A stretch of 64,000 nt of DNA from VAZQ01 sp963702695 (GTDB lineage: Bacteria > Pseudomonadota > Alphaproteobacteria > Rhizobiales > Xanthobacteraceae). The stretch spans positions 372,001 through 436,000 of the forward strand of contig CAVPDS010000032.1 in the NCBI GenBank assembly GCA_963702695.1, given 5' to 3'. This document shows, piece by piece, positions 17,672 through 26,938 of this stretch; position 1 is the stretch's first letter, and each line of letters opens with the position of its first letter. A program made the position numbers and the translations under genes. The notes beneath the pieces are model-generated. The model saw only the letters and a list, made by a program, of their open reading frames with translations, made no database searches and had not been told where the DNA came from.

Positions 17672-19288
17672 ATGACGGTGACGCGTCGCGGATTGCTCAA
17701 CGCCATGGCGCGGCTCGGCGGCGCCGGCGCCGCCTACGAGACTTTGGCGGCGTTCGAGTTTCTCAAGCCGCCGCCGGCCAAGGCCGCAAGCCTCGAATTG
17801 CCGAAGGACTCCGGCGCCGGCAAGACAGTCGCCATTCTCGGCGCAGGAGTTGCCGGCCTCTGCGCAGCCTATGAGCTCGATCGCGCCGGCTATGACTGCG
17901 TGATCCTCGAAGCGACGCGACGGCTCGGCGGGCGCAGCCTCACGCTGCGGCGCGGCGATGCCTTCGCGGAAATGGGCGGGCCGCTGCAGACCTGCGCGTT
18001 CGATGACGGGCTCTGGCTCAACGCCGGGCCGGGGCGGTTGCCGCATCATCATGTACATGTGATCGACTACTGCCGGCAGTTCGGCGTCGCCCTGCAGCCC
18101 TACATCTTCGCGAGCCGCGCGAACCTCGTGCACTCCGGCGATGTCGGCAACGGCAGGACCACGCAGGTGCGCCGCGCGTTCTACGATCTGCAGGGCCATG
18201 TGGCGGAGTTGCTCAGCAAATGCGCGGCGACGCCGGGAATGGATTTGCCGCTCGCCAAGGACGATCTCGAAAAATTCCAGGAGATGCTGGCGACCTTCGG
18301 CGGTCTCACCAGGACCGAAGCCGGCGGCCGCACCCGCTACTCCTACAAGAACCAGTGGGGCCGCGCCGGCTATGAGACGCCGCCCGGCTCCGCGCGCGAG
18401 CCGGGCAAGCCGCTCAGCCCGCTTGCGCTCGACGAAATCCTGCGCTCGAACGTGTGGAACGACTGGATCTTCCGCGACGCCGAATATTTCTGGCAGACCT
18501 CGCTGCTCGAACCGGCCGGCGGGATGGACAATTTCGTCAAGAGCTTTGCGCGTCAGCCGCTCGCGCGCCAGTTGGGCACGATCGGCGGCTTGATCCGCTA
18601 CGGCGCGAAAGTGACCGCGATCGACGTCGCAAGCGACAAAGTCACGATTGCGTTCCACGATGGCGGGACCGATCGCACGCTGACCGCCGACTACTGCGTC
18701 TCGTCGATTCCGGTGCCGATCTTCAAGACGCTCAAGACCAATCTCTCAGCGGCGTATTCGGACGCGGCGGGAAAGCTGCCGGTACAGGCTGCCGGCAAAG
18801 TCGGCTGGCAGGCGGAGCGATTCTGGGAAACCAAGGACCAGATCTACGGCGGCATTTCCTGGACCACCGACGTGATCACGCAGATCTGGTATCCATCGAG
18901 CGGCTATCTCAGCGCCAAGGGCACGCTCACCGGCGCCTACATGTACGGCGCGCCTGCGGACGAATTCAACGCGCATCCCATTGCCGAGCGTCTGCGCATC
19001 GCCAGGGAGCAAGGCGAGCGGCTGCATCCGGACTATTCGAAATACGTCGAGCACGGTGTCGCGATCGGCTGGAACAACATGGAGTTCGAACGCATGGGCT
19101 GGGCCGACGAGGGCGATCCTGCGTTCCAGGCGAACGCCGAAATCCTCGCGACGCCGCAAGGACGCTTCATCATGGTCGGCGATCAGATCACCTGGTGGAC
19201 CGGCTGGCAGGAAGGCGCCGTGATCAGTGCGCTGGACGCGGTGAAAGCGATCGACCGGCAGACCAATCCGACCGCCAATCGGGGGTGA
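17672..19288 (+). CDS. Tat-exported flavin monoamine oxidase family protein
   Basis: A 538-residue FAD enzyme. The chosen ATG gives MTVTRRGLLNAMARLGGAGA, a twin-arginine signal (TRRGLLN). The FAD-binding motif VAILGAGVAGLCAAYELDRA is followed by LEATRRLGGRSLT, as in monoamine and L-amino-acid oxidases, and the C-terminus carries GRFIMVGDQITWWTGWQEGA, the second FAD contact. It probably oxidises an amine or amino acid in the periplasm. The substrate is unknown. The next gene encodes an exported haem-c protein that could accept electrons, suggesting a coupled oxidase-cytochrome pair rather than simple H2O2 production; this is inference. Confidence 0.88.
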   Translation: MTVTRRGLLNAMARLGGAGAAYETLAAFEFLKPPPAKAASLELPKDSGAGKTVAILGAGVAGLCAAYELDRAGYDCVILEATRRLGGRSLTLRRGDAFAEMGGPLQTCAFDDGLWLNAGPGRLPHHHVHVIDYCRQFGVALQPYIFASRANLVHSGDVGNGRTTQVRRAFYDLQGHVAELLSKCAATPGMDLPLAKDDLEKFQEMLATFGGLTRTEAGGRTRYSYKNQWGRAGYETPPGSAREPGKPLSPLALDEILRSNVWNDWIFRDAEYFWQTSLLEPAGGMDNFVKSFARQPLARQLGTIGGLIRYGAKVTAIDVASDKVTIAFHDGGTDRTLTADYCVSSIPVPIFKTLKTNLSAAYSDAAGKLPVQAAGKVGWQAERFWETKDQIYGGISWTTDVITQIWYPSSGYLSAKGTLTGAYMYGAPADEFNAHPIAERLRIAREQGERLHPDYSKYVEHGVAIGWNNMEFERMGWADEGDPAFQANAEILATPQGRFIMVGDQITWWTGWQEGAVISALDAVKAIDRQTNPTANRG

Positions 19289-19444
19289 AGCGTTGTCGCG
19301 CACTACCCAGACGTTGTTGCGAACGCGCGGGGACTGTGCATGGATACCGCGGCAGGCGCGCTTGCGACGGTCGCGCTCGATGGGCCTCCGATGCGGGCGA
19401 CGTAATGCCCGCAGGGCCATGGGATGAAACCACAGGAGCAAGCC

Positions 19445-21655
19445 ATGAGCATGAAGAGCGCACTGTATCTAGGCGCCGCCGCCATCGCCGTTTTGGCGCT
19501 GCTGAGCGCGCCCTCGGCGACCGTGAACGCACAGCAGAGCGCGCCGGCGATCACCGTCGGCGCCAGCGATCTGGGCGGGGTGGTCACCAGCGCGAACGGA
19601 CCCGAAGCCGGCGTGTGGGTGATCGCGCAAACCAACGACCTGCCGACCAAGTTCGTGAAGATCGTGGTGACCGACGACCAGGGCCGCTACGTGCTGCCGG
19701 AGCTGCCGAAGGCGAATTATGACGTGTGGGTGCGCGGCTACGGGCTGGTGGACTCGCCGCGGGTCGAGGCCGCGCCGGGCCGCACGCTCAACCTCACCGC
19801 GGTGGTCGCACCGAATGCAGCAGCGGCGGCCGAGGTCTACCCGGCGCAGTACTGGTACTCGATGCTCCACATCCCCGATAAGAGCATGTTCCCCGGCACC
19901 GGCCCGGCGCCGAAGGGCAATGGCATGTCGGAGAAGGTGAAGAGCCAGGGCCAGTGGCTTGCGATCCTCAAGACCCACGCTTGCAATTCCTGCCATCAGC
20001 TCGGCAACAAGCCGACCCGTACGATCTCCCCGGCACTCGGCCATTTCAATTCCAGCTACGACGCCTGGATGCATCGCGTTCAGGTCGGACCCGCTGCCGA
20101 AGTAATGGTCAACAACATCGGCCAAATCGACGCCCAGCTCGCGCTGAAGAATTTCGCCGACTGGACCGACCGCATCGCTGCCGGCGAGCTGCCCAAGGCC
20201 AAGCCGAACCGTCCGCAGGGCATCGAGCGCAACGTCGTGATCTCGATGTGGGATTGGGGCGACGCCAAGACCTATCTTCACGATGAGATCGCGACCGACA
20301 AGCGCCATCCTACGGTCAATGCCTGGGGCAAGCTCTACAGCGCGACCGAGGACTCGACCGACAACCTGCCGATCCTCGATCCGCAGACAGCGACGGTCAC
20401 CTACCTCAAGATGAAGCCGCGCGATCCGAACACGTCCGGCGGTTCGTTCATCCAGGCGGGCGGCTTCCCGCAACTGCCGTCCCCTTATTGGGGTGACGAG
20501 AAGATCTGGCACAGCCAGACCACCGTGCACAATCCGATGATGGATCAGGACGGCCGCGTATGGCTCACCGCGCGCATCCGCCCGCCGCAGACGCCCGCGT
20601 TCTGCCGCCAGGGCTCGGACAATCCTTCGGCCAAGCTGTTTCCGATGAACGTCGCGGCGCGCCAGGCCGCGGTGTACGACCCGAAGGCCGACAAGGTCAC
20701 CTACGTCGATCTCTGCTTCACCACCCATCACATGGCGTTCGCCGAGGACAAGGACAACACGCTATGGTTCTCGGCCGGCGGGGCGCGTGCCCCGGTCGTC
20801 GGCTGGATCAACACCAAGAAATTCCTGGAGACCGGCGACGCCTCGGCCTCGCAGGGTTGGACCGCATTCATCCTCGACACCAATGGCAATGGCAAGCGTG
20901 ACGAGGGCTATGTCGAGCCCAACCAGCCGGTCGATCCGACCAAGGACAAACGCATCATCGCCGGCCTCTACGGCATCGGCTTCGATCCGAACGACGGCTC
21001 GATCTGGGGCTCGGTGCTCTCGATGCCGGGCGGCGTCGTGCACGTGATCCCCGGCAGCAATCCGCCGGCGACTACGCTGACGGAATATTACGAAGTGCCG
21101 TTCAACGAGCCGCGCGCAAAGGTGAACGGCTTTGGCCCCCGCGGCGGCGACATCGACCGCAACGGCGTGTTCTGGACGCCGCTGGCGAGCGGCCACCTCG
21201 CGAGCTTCGACCGCAAAAAATGCAAGGGCCCGCTCAACGGCCCGACGATCGCGAATGGCCGCCAGTGCCCCGAAGGCTGGACGCTCTATCAGTTCCCCGG
21301 GCCGCAGTTCGAAGGTCTGAACGAGCCGGGCGCGGTGCAGTCGAGCTACTACACCTGGGTCGACCAGTGGGACATCCTCGGGCTCGGCAAGAACGTCCCG
21401 ATCTCCACCGGCAACATGACGGACTCGCTCGAAGTGCTGGTCGGCGACAAGTTCGTCACCATGCGCGTGCCCTATCCCCTGGGCTTCCATGCCAAGGGCC
21501 TCGACGGCCGCATCGACGATCCCAACATCGGCTGGAAAGGCCGCGCCATCTGGTCGACCTACGCTGGCCGTGCGCCCTATCACATCGAGGGCGGCAAAGG
21601 CACGACCAGCAAGGTGGTGAAATTCCAGCTCCGCCCCGACCCGCTGGCGCGGTGA
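19445..21655 (+). CDS. Secreted haem-c protein with carboxypeptidase-regulatory-like domain and beta-propeller
   Basis: A 736-residue exported protein (signal peptide MSMKSALYLGAAAIAVLALL, cleavage near residue 30). After it comes a carboxypeptidase-regulatory/CnaB-like beta-sandwich (DLGGVVTSANGPEAGVWVIA ... DDQGRYVLPELPKANYDVWV, residues 40-120). A single c-type haem site CNSCH follows at residues 180-184. A long C-terminal region resembles NHL/streptogramin-lyase propellers (repeated DQDGRVWLTARI, GIGFDPNDGSIWGSVL, IDRNGVFWTPLASGHL). This layout recurs in Bradyrhizobium beside flavin amine oxidases. It may carry electrons or bind an organic ligand. ATG 19445 is preferred over the in-frame start at 19424, because it places the signal peptide correctly. 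Confidence 0.8.
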   Translation: MSMKSALYLGAAAIAVLALLSAPSATVNAQQSAPAITVGASDLGGVVTSANGPEAGVWVIAQTNDLPTKFVKIVVTDDQGRYVLPELPKANYDVWVRGYGLVDSPRVEAAPGRTLNLTAVVAPNAAAAAEVYPAQYWYSMLHIPDKSMFPGTGPAPKGNGMSEKVKSQGQWLAILKTHACNSCHQLGNKPTRTISPALGHFNSSYDAWMHRVQVGPAAEVMVNNIGQIDAQLALKNFADWTDRIAAGELPKAKPNRPQGIERNVVISMWDWGDAKTYLHDEIATDKRHPTVNAWGKLYSATEDSTDNLPILDPQTATVTYLKMKPRDPNTSGGSFIQAGGFPQLPSPYWGDEKIWHSQTTVHNPMMDQDGRVWLTARIRPPQTPAFCRQGSDNPSAKLFPMNVAARQAAVYDPKADKVTYVDLCFTTHHMAFAEDKDNTLWFSAGGARAPVVGWINTKKFLETGDASASQGWTAFILDTNGNGKRDEGYVEPNQPVDPTKDKRIIAGLYGIGFDPNDGSIWGSVLSMPGGVVHVIPGSNPPATTLTEYYEVPFNEPRAKVNGFGPRGGDIDRNGVFWTPLASGHLASFDRKKCKGPLNGPTIANGRQCPEGWTLYQFPGPQFEGLNEPGAVQSSYYTWVDQWDILGLGKNVPISTGNMTDSLEVLVGDKFVTMRVPYPLGFHAKGLDGRIDDPNIGWKGRAIWSTYAGRAPYHIEGGKGTTSKVVKFQLRPDPLAR

Positions 21656-21672
21656 GGTTGCGCATCACAACA

Positions 21673-21707
21673 CGTCATGGCCGGGGCTTGTTGTCCCGGC
21701 CATGACG
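21673..21707. terminator. Perfect 13-bp inverted repeat between convergent genes
   Basis: The arms at 21673-21685 and 21695-21707 are exact reverse complements (CGTCATGGCCGGG), with a 9-base loop. The hairpin lies between the convergent haem-c protein and patatin genes. It has no U-tract, so it may be a bidirectional terminator or mRNA-stabilising element. The same hairpin type is dispersed in Rhodopseudomonas and Bradyrhizobium genomes (from memory). Confidence 0.7.
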
Positions 21708-21722
21708 ATCGGAAAGCATCTT

Positions 21723-22556
21723 CTATCGCCGACCCAGCAGCGCCACGAGCTTTTCCTTCAACTCCGCCTTCGCCGGCTCCGCCGCGCGCAGGATGGCGCT
21801 GGCCTGGAAGAAATCGAGCGCGCGGAAAAGGCCGACATTGGGCCGGATGATGAGGTCTGGCACCCAGTGCTTGAGCTTCTCGGAAGTGATCGCGTTGCCC
21901 ATCACCAGCACGGTCGCGAGCATGCATTCCCACGGATTGGGGATGTCGCGCCGGGTCTCGCTCGGCTCGCCCGAGAGATCGATCGCGACCACGATATCGG
22001 CGCGCCCGCGCAGTTGATCGAATGGCAGCGGATTGGTCGCGCCGCCGTCGATCAGCACCTGGTCGTCGACCACCACCGGCCGCATCACGCTCGGCAGCGC
22101 GATCGACGCGGCGAGCGCGGGGCGCAGCGCGCCTTCGCTGAACACCACCTGCTTGCGCCGGTAGAGATCGGACGCGATGATGGTGAGCGGGATTTTCAGT
22201 TCGCCGAAATCTTCCGGCACCGCCTCCGGCATGAACTGCTGGCAGAACTTTTCCGGATCGACCAGCGTCGCGCTGCCGAACCCCATGCTCCAGATATTGG
22301 AGAGGTTGCCGGCGCGCGCGACCATCAGGCGCCGGAAGATTTCGCTACGGTCGTGCGCCAGCGTGAGGGCATGACGGCGGATCTCCTTACCCGACAGTCC
22401 TGCCGCATAGGCGGCGCCGACCATCGCGCCGATCGAAGTGCCGGCGATCGCGGCTGGCCGGACGCCGAGCTCGTCGATCGCTTCAAGCACCGCGACATGC
22501 GCGAGCCCGCGCGCGCCGCCGCCGCCAAGCGCGAGCGCGAAGGTCTTCCGCCTCAT
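21723..22556 (-). CDS. Patatin-like phospholipase family protein
   Basis: A 277-residue lipid acyl hydrolase of the bacterial RssA/patatin type. The chosen start gives MRRKTFALALGGGGARGLAH. Seen: the oxyanion motif GGGARG, the nucleophile elbow GTSIG, and the catalytic-dyad aspartate in DGGATNPLP, so the Ser-Asp dyad is complete. There is no signal peptide; it is likely cytoplasmic or membrane-associated. Its ATG overlaps the purD stop by 4 bp (ATGA), so translation is coupled to purD. The substrate is unknown. Confidence 0.92.
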   Translation of the reverse strand: MRRKTFALALGGGGARGLAHVAVLEAIDELGVRPAAIAGTSIGAMVGAAYAAGLSGKEIRRHALTLAHDRSEIFRRLMVARAGNLSNIWSMGFGSATLVDPEKFCQQFMPEAVPEDFGELKIPLTIIASDLYRRKQVVFSEGALRPALAASIALPSVMRPVVVDDQVLIDGGATNPLPFDQLRGRADIVVAIDLSGEPSETRRDIPNPWECMLATVLVMGNAITSEKLKHWVPDLIIRPNVGLFRALDFFQASAILRAAEPAKAELKEKLVALLGRR

Positions 22557-23839
22557 TGCGTCCCCACGCGTTCCCGCTCGACGGCATGGTGGCCGATGTC
22601 GCGGCGGCAAAAACCTTCCGGCCAGCGGATGCGATCGACGGCCGCGTAGGCGCGCGCCTGCGCCTCGGCAACGGTCTTGCCACGCGCGCAGACATTGAGC
22701 ACGCGCCCGCCGTTCGCAAGGATTCGGCCGCCGTCAGCCTTGGTGCCGGCGTGGAAGATCTCGACGTCCTCGACCGCGGCCGCAGCATCGAGCCCCTCGA
22801 TCACGGAGCCCTTGCCATAGCTGCCAGGATAGCCCTTCGCCGCCATCACCACGGTGAGCGCGGCCTCCGGAAACCAGCGCAGATCGAAATTCCTGAGCAC
22901 GCCGTCGACGCAGGCGAGAAGCGCCGGCACGAGGTCCGACATCAGTCGCAACATCAGCACTTGGCATTCCGGGTCGCCGAAACGCACGTTGTACTCGATC
23001 AGCTTCGGGCCTTCGGCCGTGATCATCAGCCCGGCGAACAGCACGCCCTTGTAGGGCGCGCCCATGGCCTTCATCGCACGCACGGTCGGCAGCACGATCT
23101 CGTCCATCGTGCGGCGGCTCATTCCGGCAGTCATCACCGGCGCCGGCGAATAAGCGCCCATGCCGCCGGTGTTGGGACCCTGGTCGCCATCGAACGCGCG
23201 CTTGTGATCCTGCGCGGAGGCGAGCGGAACCGCGGTCTCGCCGTCGCAGAGCGCGAAGAAGGAAGCTTCCTCGCCCGCGAGGAAGTCCTCCACCACGACT
23301 TCCGCGCCGGCTTGGCCGAGCGCGCCGCCGAACATCATGTCGATCGCGGCCTCCGCGTCAGTCACGCTTGGCGCGACGACGACGCCCTTGCCCGCCGCAA
23401 GCCCGTCGGCCTTGACCACGATCGGCGCGCCGCGCGCACGGACGTATGCCTTGGCGGCGGCAGCGTCGCGAAAGCGCTCGTAGGCGGCGGTCGGAATGCC
23501 CTGCGCCCGGCAGATGTCCTTGGTGAAGCCCTTCGAGCCTTCGAGCTGCGCCGCGGCCTTGCTGGGTCCGAAGGTCTTGATCCCGGCGGCGGCGAGGTCA
23601 TCGACGATGCCGGCGCAGAGTGGTGCTTCCGGCCCGACCACGACCAGGCCGATCTTGTTGGCGCGGCAGAAGGCGATCACGGCGGCATGGTCGGCGATAT
23701 CGAGCGCCGCGATCTCGGCCTCCTCGGCGATTCCGGCATTGCCGGGCGCGCAATAGAGTCGCTCGACCAGCGGGCTCGCCGCGATCTTCCAGGCGAGGGC
23801 ATGCTCGCGTCCGCCGGAGCCGACAAGGAGAATGTTCAT
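22553..23839 (-). CDS. purD: Phosphoribosylamine-glycine ligase
   Basis: PurD joins 5-phosphoribosylamine and glycine with ATP in purine synthesis. It has 428 residues, the standard length. Seen: MNILLVGSGGREHALAWKIA at the N-terminus, VVGPEAPLCAGIVDDL, the ATP-grasp region PIVVKADGLAAGKGVVVA, HKRAFDGDQGPNTGGMGAYS, and IEYNVRFGDPECQ with metal-binding residues. It is upstream of and coupled to the patatin gene. In related genomes purD often lies close to xseA; here about 12 kb of accessory genes separate them. Confidence 0.97.
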   Translation of the reverse strand: MNILLVGSGGREHALAWKIAASPLVERLYCAPGNAGIAEEAEIAALDIADHAAVIAFCRANKIGLVVVGPEAPLCAGIVDDLAAAGIKTFGPSKAAAQLEGSKGFTKDICRAQGIPTAAYERFRDAAAAKAYVRARGAPIVVKADGLAAGKGVVVAPSVTDAEAAIDMMFGGALGQAGAEVVVEDFLAGEEASFFALCDGETAVPLASAQDHKRAFDGDQGPNTGGMGAYSPAPVMTAGMSRRTMDEIVLPTVRAMKAMGAPYKGVLFAGLMITAEGPKLIEYNVRFGDPECQVLMLRLMSDLVPALLACVDGVLRNFDLRWFPEAALTVVMAAKGYPGSYGKGSVIEGLDAAAAVEDVEIFHAGTKADGGRILANGGRVLNVCARGKTVAEAQARAYAAVDRIRWPEGFCRRDIGHHAVERERVGTQ

Positions 23840-24127
23840 GGATCAATTCTTGGGCCTGCGATGCTGCTGGGTTGCGGCGGCGGGTGATGTAGCACGGCGT
23901 AAACCCCCGGCAAGCGGCTCTCGGGCGCGGCAACTCGCGCTTGAGTACGTACAACCCGTGGCTCCGACGCGGAAGATTTTTTCAAACTTCGCCCGATCCG
24001 ATTAACCGGTCGGGAGCCATGGCTCGAAGCGAGAGCCGGGACCGGAGCAGTTTTAACGGCGTGCGCGAAAAAGAATTTACCCTTTCGCTTCAACCTGTCC
24101 GTGTGATTTGACAACCGAGAGCAACTC

Positions 24128-24388
24128 ATGGCGTTCCTCTGGCCGAAGGACCGGTTTCGCGATCTGCGCAAGAGCCCGCGCTTCGAAGTGGACTACCTGG
24201 CGCAGATCGACGCGGGCAGCGACGCACCGCTGGTCAACTGCGTGATCTGCGACATCTCCGCGAGTGGAGCCAAGCTCACCGTCGGCGTGCACGAGGTCCC
24301 GGACGAATTCGTGCTGTTGTTCCGGCGCCGCTGCCACGTGATCAATCGGTTTGATGGGCAGGTCGGCGTGCAATTCAAAAAAACCTAA
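24128..24388 (+). CDS. Short PilZ domain protein
   Basis: An 86-residue protein that is almost only a PilZ domain. Seen: RKSPRFEVDYLAQID-type start (here LRKSPRFEVDYLAQI), CDISASGAKLTVG, which corresponds to the D/NxSxxG c-di-GMP motif, and the ending QVGVQFKKT. The RxxxR arginine pair of classic c-di-GMP binders is only partly present, so binding is uncertain. Single-domain PilZ proteins of this size are abundant in Bradyrhizobium. The gene ends 4 bp into the convergent tadA gene. The 288 bp upstream, between it and purD, hold no recognised gene. Confidence 0.85.
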   Translation: MAFLWPKDRFRDLRKSPRFEVDYLAQIDAGSDAPLVNCVICDISASGAKLTVGVHEVPDEFVLLFRRRCHVINRFDGQVGVQFKKT

Positions 24389-24843
24389 CGCCGCGCGCAA
24401 AAGAACTCTTTCAGCAGCGCCGAGGCTTCGGCTTCGCCGATGCCGGCGTAGACTTCGGGCCGATGGTGGCAGGTCGGCGAACTGAAGAAACGCACGCCAT
24501 TCTCGACGGCGCCGCCCTTGGGATCGCTCGCCCCGTAGTATAGCCGACGGATGCGGGCGAACGCGATCGCTGCGGCGCACATCGCGCAAGGTTCCAGCGT
24601 CACGTAGAGATCACAATCCGCCAGCCGCTCGGAGCCGATCGCCGCGGCGGCTGCGCGGATCGCGATCATCTCACCATGCGCAGTCGGATCACGATCCACG
24701 AGCGTACGGTTGCCCGCCTGCGCGAGCACCATGCCGTCGCGCACGATCAGGCAGCCGACCGGCACCTCGCCGGCCTCCGCGGCGGAGCGCGCCTGCGCTA
24801 ACGCCAGGTCCATGAACGAGGGCGGCGGCATGCGGTCGTCCAT
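24385..24843 (-). CDS. tadA: tRNA-specific adenosine deaminase
   Basis: TadA deaminates adenosine 34 of tRNA-Arg(ACG) to inosine. It has 152 residues. The zinc/catalytic motifs are intact: TAHGEM (HAE-type, with HGE here) near residue 56 and EPCAMCAAAI near residue 87. MDLALAQARSAAEAGEVPVG is the usual N-terminal block, and an internal ATG ten codons in (MDLALAQ) could be the real start. It converges with the PilZ gene and diverges from the pseudouridine synthase gene. Confidence 0.95.
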   Translation of the reverse strand: MDDRMPPPSFMDLALAQARSAAEAGEVPVGCLIVRDGMVLAQAGNRTLVDRDPTAHGEMIAIRAAAAAIGSERLADCDLYVTLEPCAMCAAAIAFARIRRLYYGASDPKGGAVENGVRFFSSPTCHHRPEVYAGIGEAEASALLKEFFCARR

Positions 24844-24908
24844 CAGCTTGGGGCGCGATGCACCGAATCCGGGACAGGTGCGGCCAACTCTGCTATCTGG
24901 CCGAACTT

Positions 24909-25949
24909 ATGAGCATCAAGGGCACAGACGGCAAGAGTGGGGGCCGCAAGGGCGGCGGAGACAGCCCATCCGGCGAACGCATCGCGAAGGCGATCGCGCG
25001 CGCGGGTCTTGCCTCACGCCGCGAAGCCGAGACCTGGATCACGGCCGGGCGTGTCGCGGTCAACGGCATCACCGTGGCGTCGCCCGCCCTCAATGTCACG
25101 GCACAGGATCGCATTACCATTGACGGCGCGCCGCTGCCGCAGCGTGAGCGCACGCGGCTGTTCCTCTATCACAAGCCGCACGGCCTGGTGACGACGCATG
25201 CCGATCCGCAGGGGCGGCCTACGATCTTCGCAGCGCTGCCCAAGCATCTGCCGCGGCTGCTCAGCGTCGGCCGGCTCGACATGAATACCGAAGGGCTGCT
25301 TCTGCTCACCAACGACGGCGGTCTCGCGCGCGTGCTGGAACTGCCTGCGACCGGCTGGATGCGCCGCTATCGCGTGCGCGCCCATGGCCGCGTTACCCAG
25401 GACAAGCTCGACCGGCTACGCGCAGGGATCACGCTCGATGGCGTGCATTACGGCTCGATCGAGGCGCGGCTTGATCGCGAGCAGGGCGCAAATGTGTGGC
25501 TCACCTTTGCCATGCGCGAGGGCAAGAACCGCGAAGTGAAAAACGTGCTCGGGCACCTCGGGCTCGCGGTGAACCGGCTCATCCGCGTGTCGTTTGGGCC
25601 GTTCCAGCTTGGCGAGCTGCCGGAGGGAGCGGTCGAGGAAGTGCGCACGCGCACTTTGCGGGAGCAGCTTGGCGAGCGCATTACGGCGATTGCGGGCGCG
25701 GATTTTTCCGCCCCGCTCGGCGAGAGCATTGAGCCGACGCTTGCGGACCGCGGCGCGGCGGGCAAGGAAGCGAAGCGAGGCGAGCCCTCCAGGACTCCTG
25801 CGGCCGAGCCGTCCCGGCCGGCCTCACGCGCCGCCAAAGCAAAAGCGAAAGAACGCAAGCGCCGCTTCAATGTCGAGCGGCTGGGCGAGCCGGAGATGGC
25901 GCGGCGCGAGTGGCGCAAGAAGCAGTCGCTCCGGCGCAAGAAACCCTGA
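24909..25949 (+). CDS. rluB: 23S rRNA pseudouridine synthase of the RsuA/RluB family
   Basis: A 346-residue protein. An N-terminal S4 RNA-binding domain (ERIAKAIARAGLASRREAET ... VAVNGITV) is followed by the catalytic domain with GRLDMNTEGLLLLTNDG, where the aspartate is the nucleophile, and by VWLTFAMREGKNREVKNVLG. The last ~80 residues form a Lys/Arg/Ala-rich disordered tail (AAKAKAKERKRRF...), common in rhizobial RluB. ATG 24909 is used; an in-frame upstream start adds nothing conserved. The stop overlaps the rsmD start by one base (TGATG), so the two rRNA-modifying enzymes are coupled. Confidence 0.92.
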   Translation: MSIKGTDGKSGGRKGGGDSPSGERIAKAIARAGLASRREAETWITAGRVAVNGITVASPALNVTAQDRITIDGAPLPQRERTRLFLYHKPHGLVTTHADPQGRPTIFAALPKHLPRLLSVGRLDMNTEGLLLLTNDGGLARVLELPATGWMRRYRVRAHGRVTQDKLDRLRAGITLDGVHYGSIEARLDREQGANVWLTFAMREGKNREVKNVLGHLGLAVNRLIRVSFGPFQLGELPEGAVEEVRTRTLREQLGERITAIAGADFSAPLGESIEPTLADRGAAGKEAKRGEPSRTPAAEPSRPASRAAKAKAKERKRRFNVERLGEPEMARREWRKKQSLRRKKP

Positions 25950-26506
25950 TGCGCATCATCGGCGGACGCTTGCGGGGCCGCGCGCTCGCGGCACCGAAGT
26001 CGCAGGCGATCCGGCCTACCGCCGACCGGCTGCGCGAAGCGCTGTTCAACATCCTCGCCCATGCCTACGACGATCCAGTGAACGGCGCGCGCGTGCTCGA
26101 TCTCTTTGCGGGCACCGGCGCGCTCGGACTCGAAGCGGTGTCGCGCGGCGCCGCGTTCGCGCTCTTCATCGACGATGGGGCCGAGGCGCGTGCGCTGCTG
26201 CGGGAGAACGTCGCCGCGCTCGGCCTCGGCGGCGCCACCCGTATCTTTCGCCGCGATGCGACCAAGCTCGGCGCCGCCCATCCGGTCGAGCCGTTCTCGC
26301 TCGTTTTTGTCGATCCGCCCTATGGCAAGGGTCTCGCCGAGCGCGCGCTCATTTCGGCGCGCGACGGCGGCTGGCTCACGCCCGCAGCGCTGGTGATTGT
26401 CGAGGAGGCTGCAGACGCGGGGTTCAAACCGCCGTCAGGATTTGTCGAGCGCGAGCGCCGGCGCTACGACGACACCGAGTTCGTCATTTTGCAAGGCGAC
26501 GGCTGA
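25949..26506 (+). CDS. rsmD: 16S rRNA (guanine-966-N2)-methyltransferase
   Basis: RsmD methylates G966 of 16S rRNA. It has 185 residues. Seen: MRIIGGRLRGRALAAP at the start, IRPTADRLREALFNIL, the SAM-binding motif I VLDLFAGTGALGLEAVSRGA, and the catalytic motif IV FVDPPYGKGL (DPPY). The start at 25949 overlaps the rluB stop; earlier in-frame codons lie inside rluB. Confidence 0.95.
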   Translation: MRIIGGRLRGRALAAPKSQAIRPTADRLREALFNILAHAYDDPVNGARVLDLFAGTGALGLEAVSRGAAFALFIDDGAEARALLRENVAALGLGGATRIFRRDATKLGAAHPVEPFSLVFVDPPYGKGLAERALISARDGGWLTPAALVIVEEAADAGFKPPSGFVERERRRYDDTEFVILQGDG

Positions 26507-26702
26507 AGGTTCATCAGTTCGATCGCGTCGCCCCCGCGAAGGCGGCGACTGAAAGAGAGTCCTCGCGGAATTCTCATCAGCTCCCGCGATGCGCGTGCGA
26601 CAATGCACCGCTCGCGGTGTCCGCGGCCGATTGTCCCGATGCGATTGCCTGTCACCCGCATTTTGTAAAGGCTTGTGGCGTGTAGTGATCGGGAGAGCTG
26701 TG

Positions 26703-26912
26703 ATGATGCTTATCATCGTTTACGTCGCGAGTATTATCGGTGGTGACCTTGCTGCGTTCGGTATCGCGAAAGTGGTGGAGCGCTTTTCCGACACCGGCAG
26801 CTTGGTGGTTTTTCTGACCCTGTATTTCCTCGTTTTCGGGATCGCCTGGCATTTTGCCGTACGTGTCACGGCGCCGAAGCAGGCAACCAGCAAGGTCGCA
26901 GGGTCGAGCTAG
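26703..26912 (+). CDS. Small two-helix membrane protein, unknown
   Basis: A 69-residue protein with two hydrophobic segments (MMLIIVYVASIIGGDLAAFG and VVFLTLYFLVFGIAWHF) separated by a short charged loop, and a basic tail. ATG 26703 follows a purine-rich GGGAGAG about 8 bases upstream, a good ribosome binding site. Longer in-frame versions would add a cysteine- and arginine-rich segment with no such support. Small proteins of this type are common in Bradyrhizobium but I do not recognise a named family. Confidence 0.6.
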   Translation: MMLIIVYVASIIGGDLAAFGIAKVVERFSDTGSLVVFLTLYFLVFGIAWHFAVRVTAPKQATSKVAGSS

Positions 26913-26938
26913 ACTAGCGGCCGCTCACGACCAGATGC

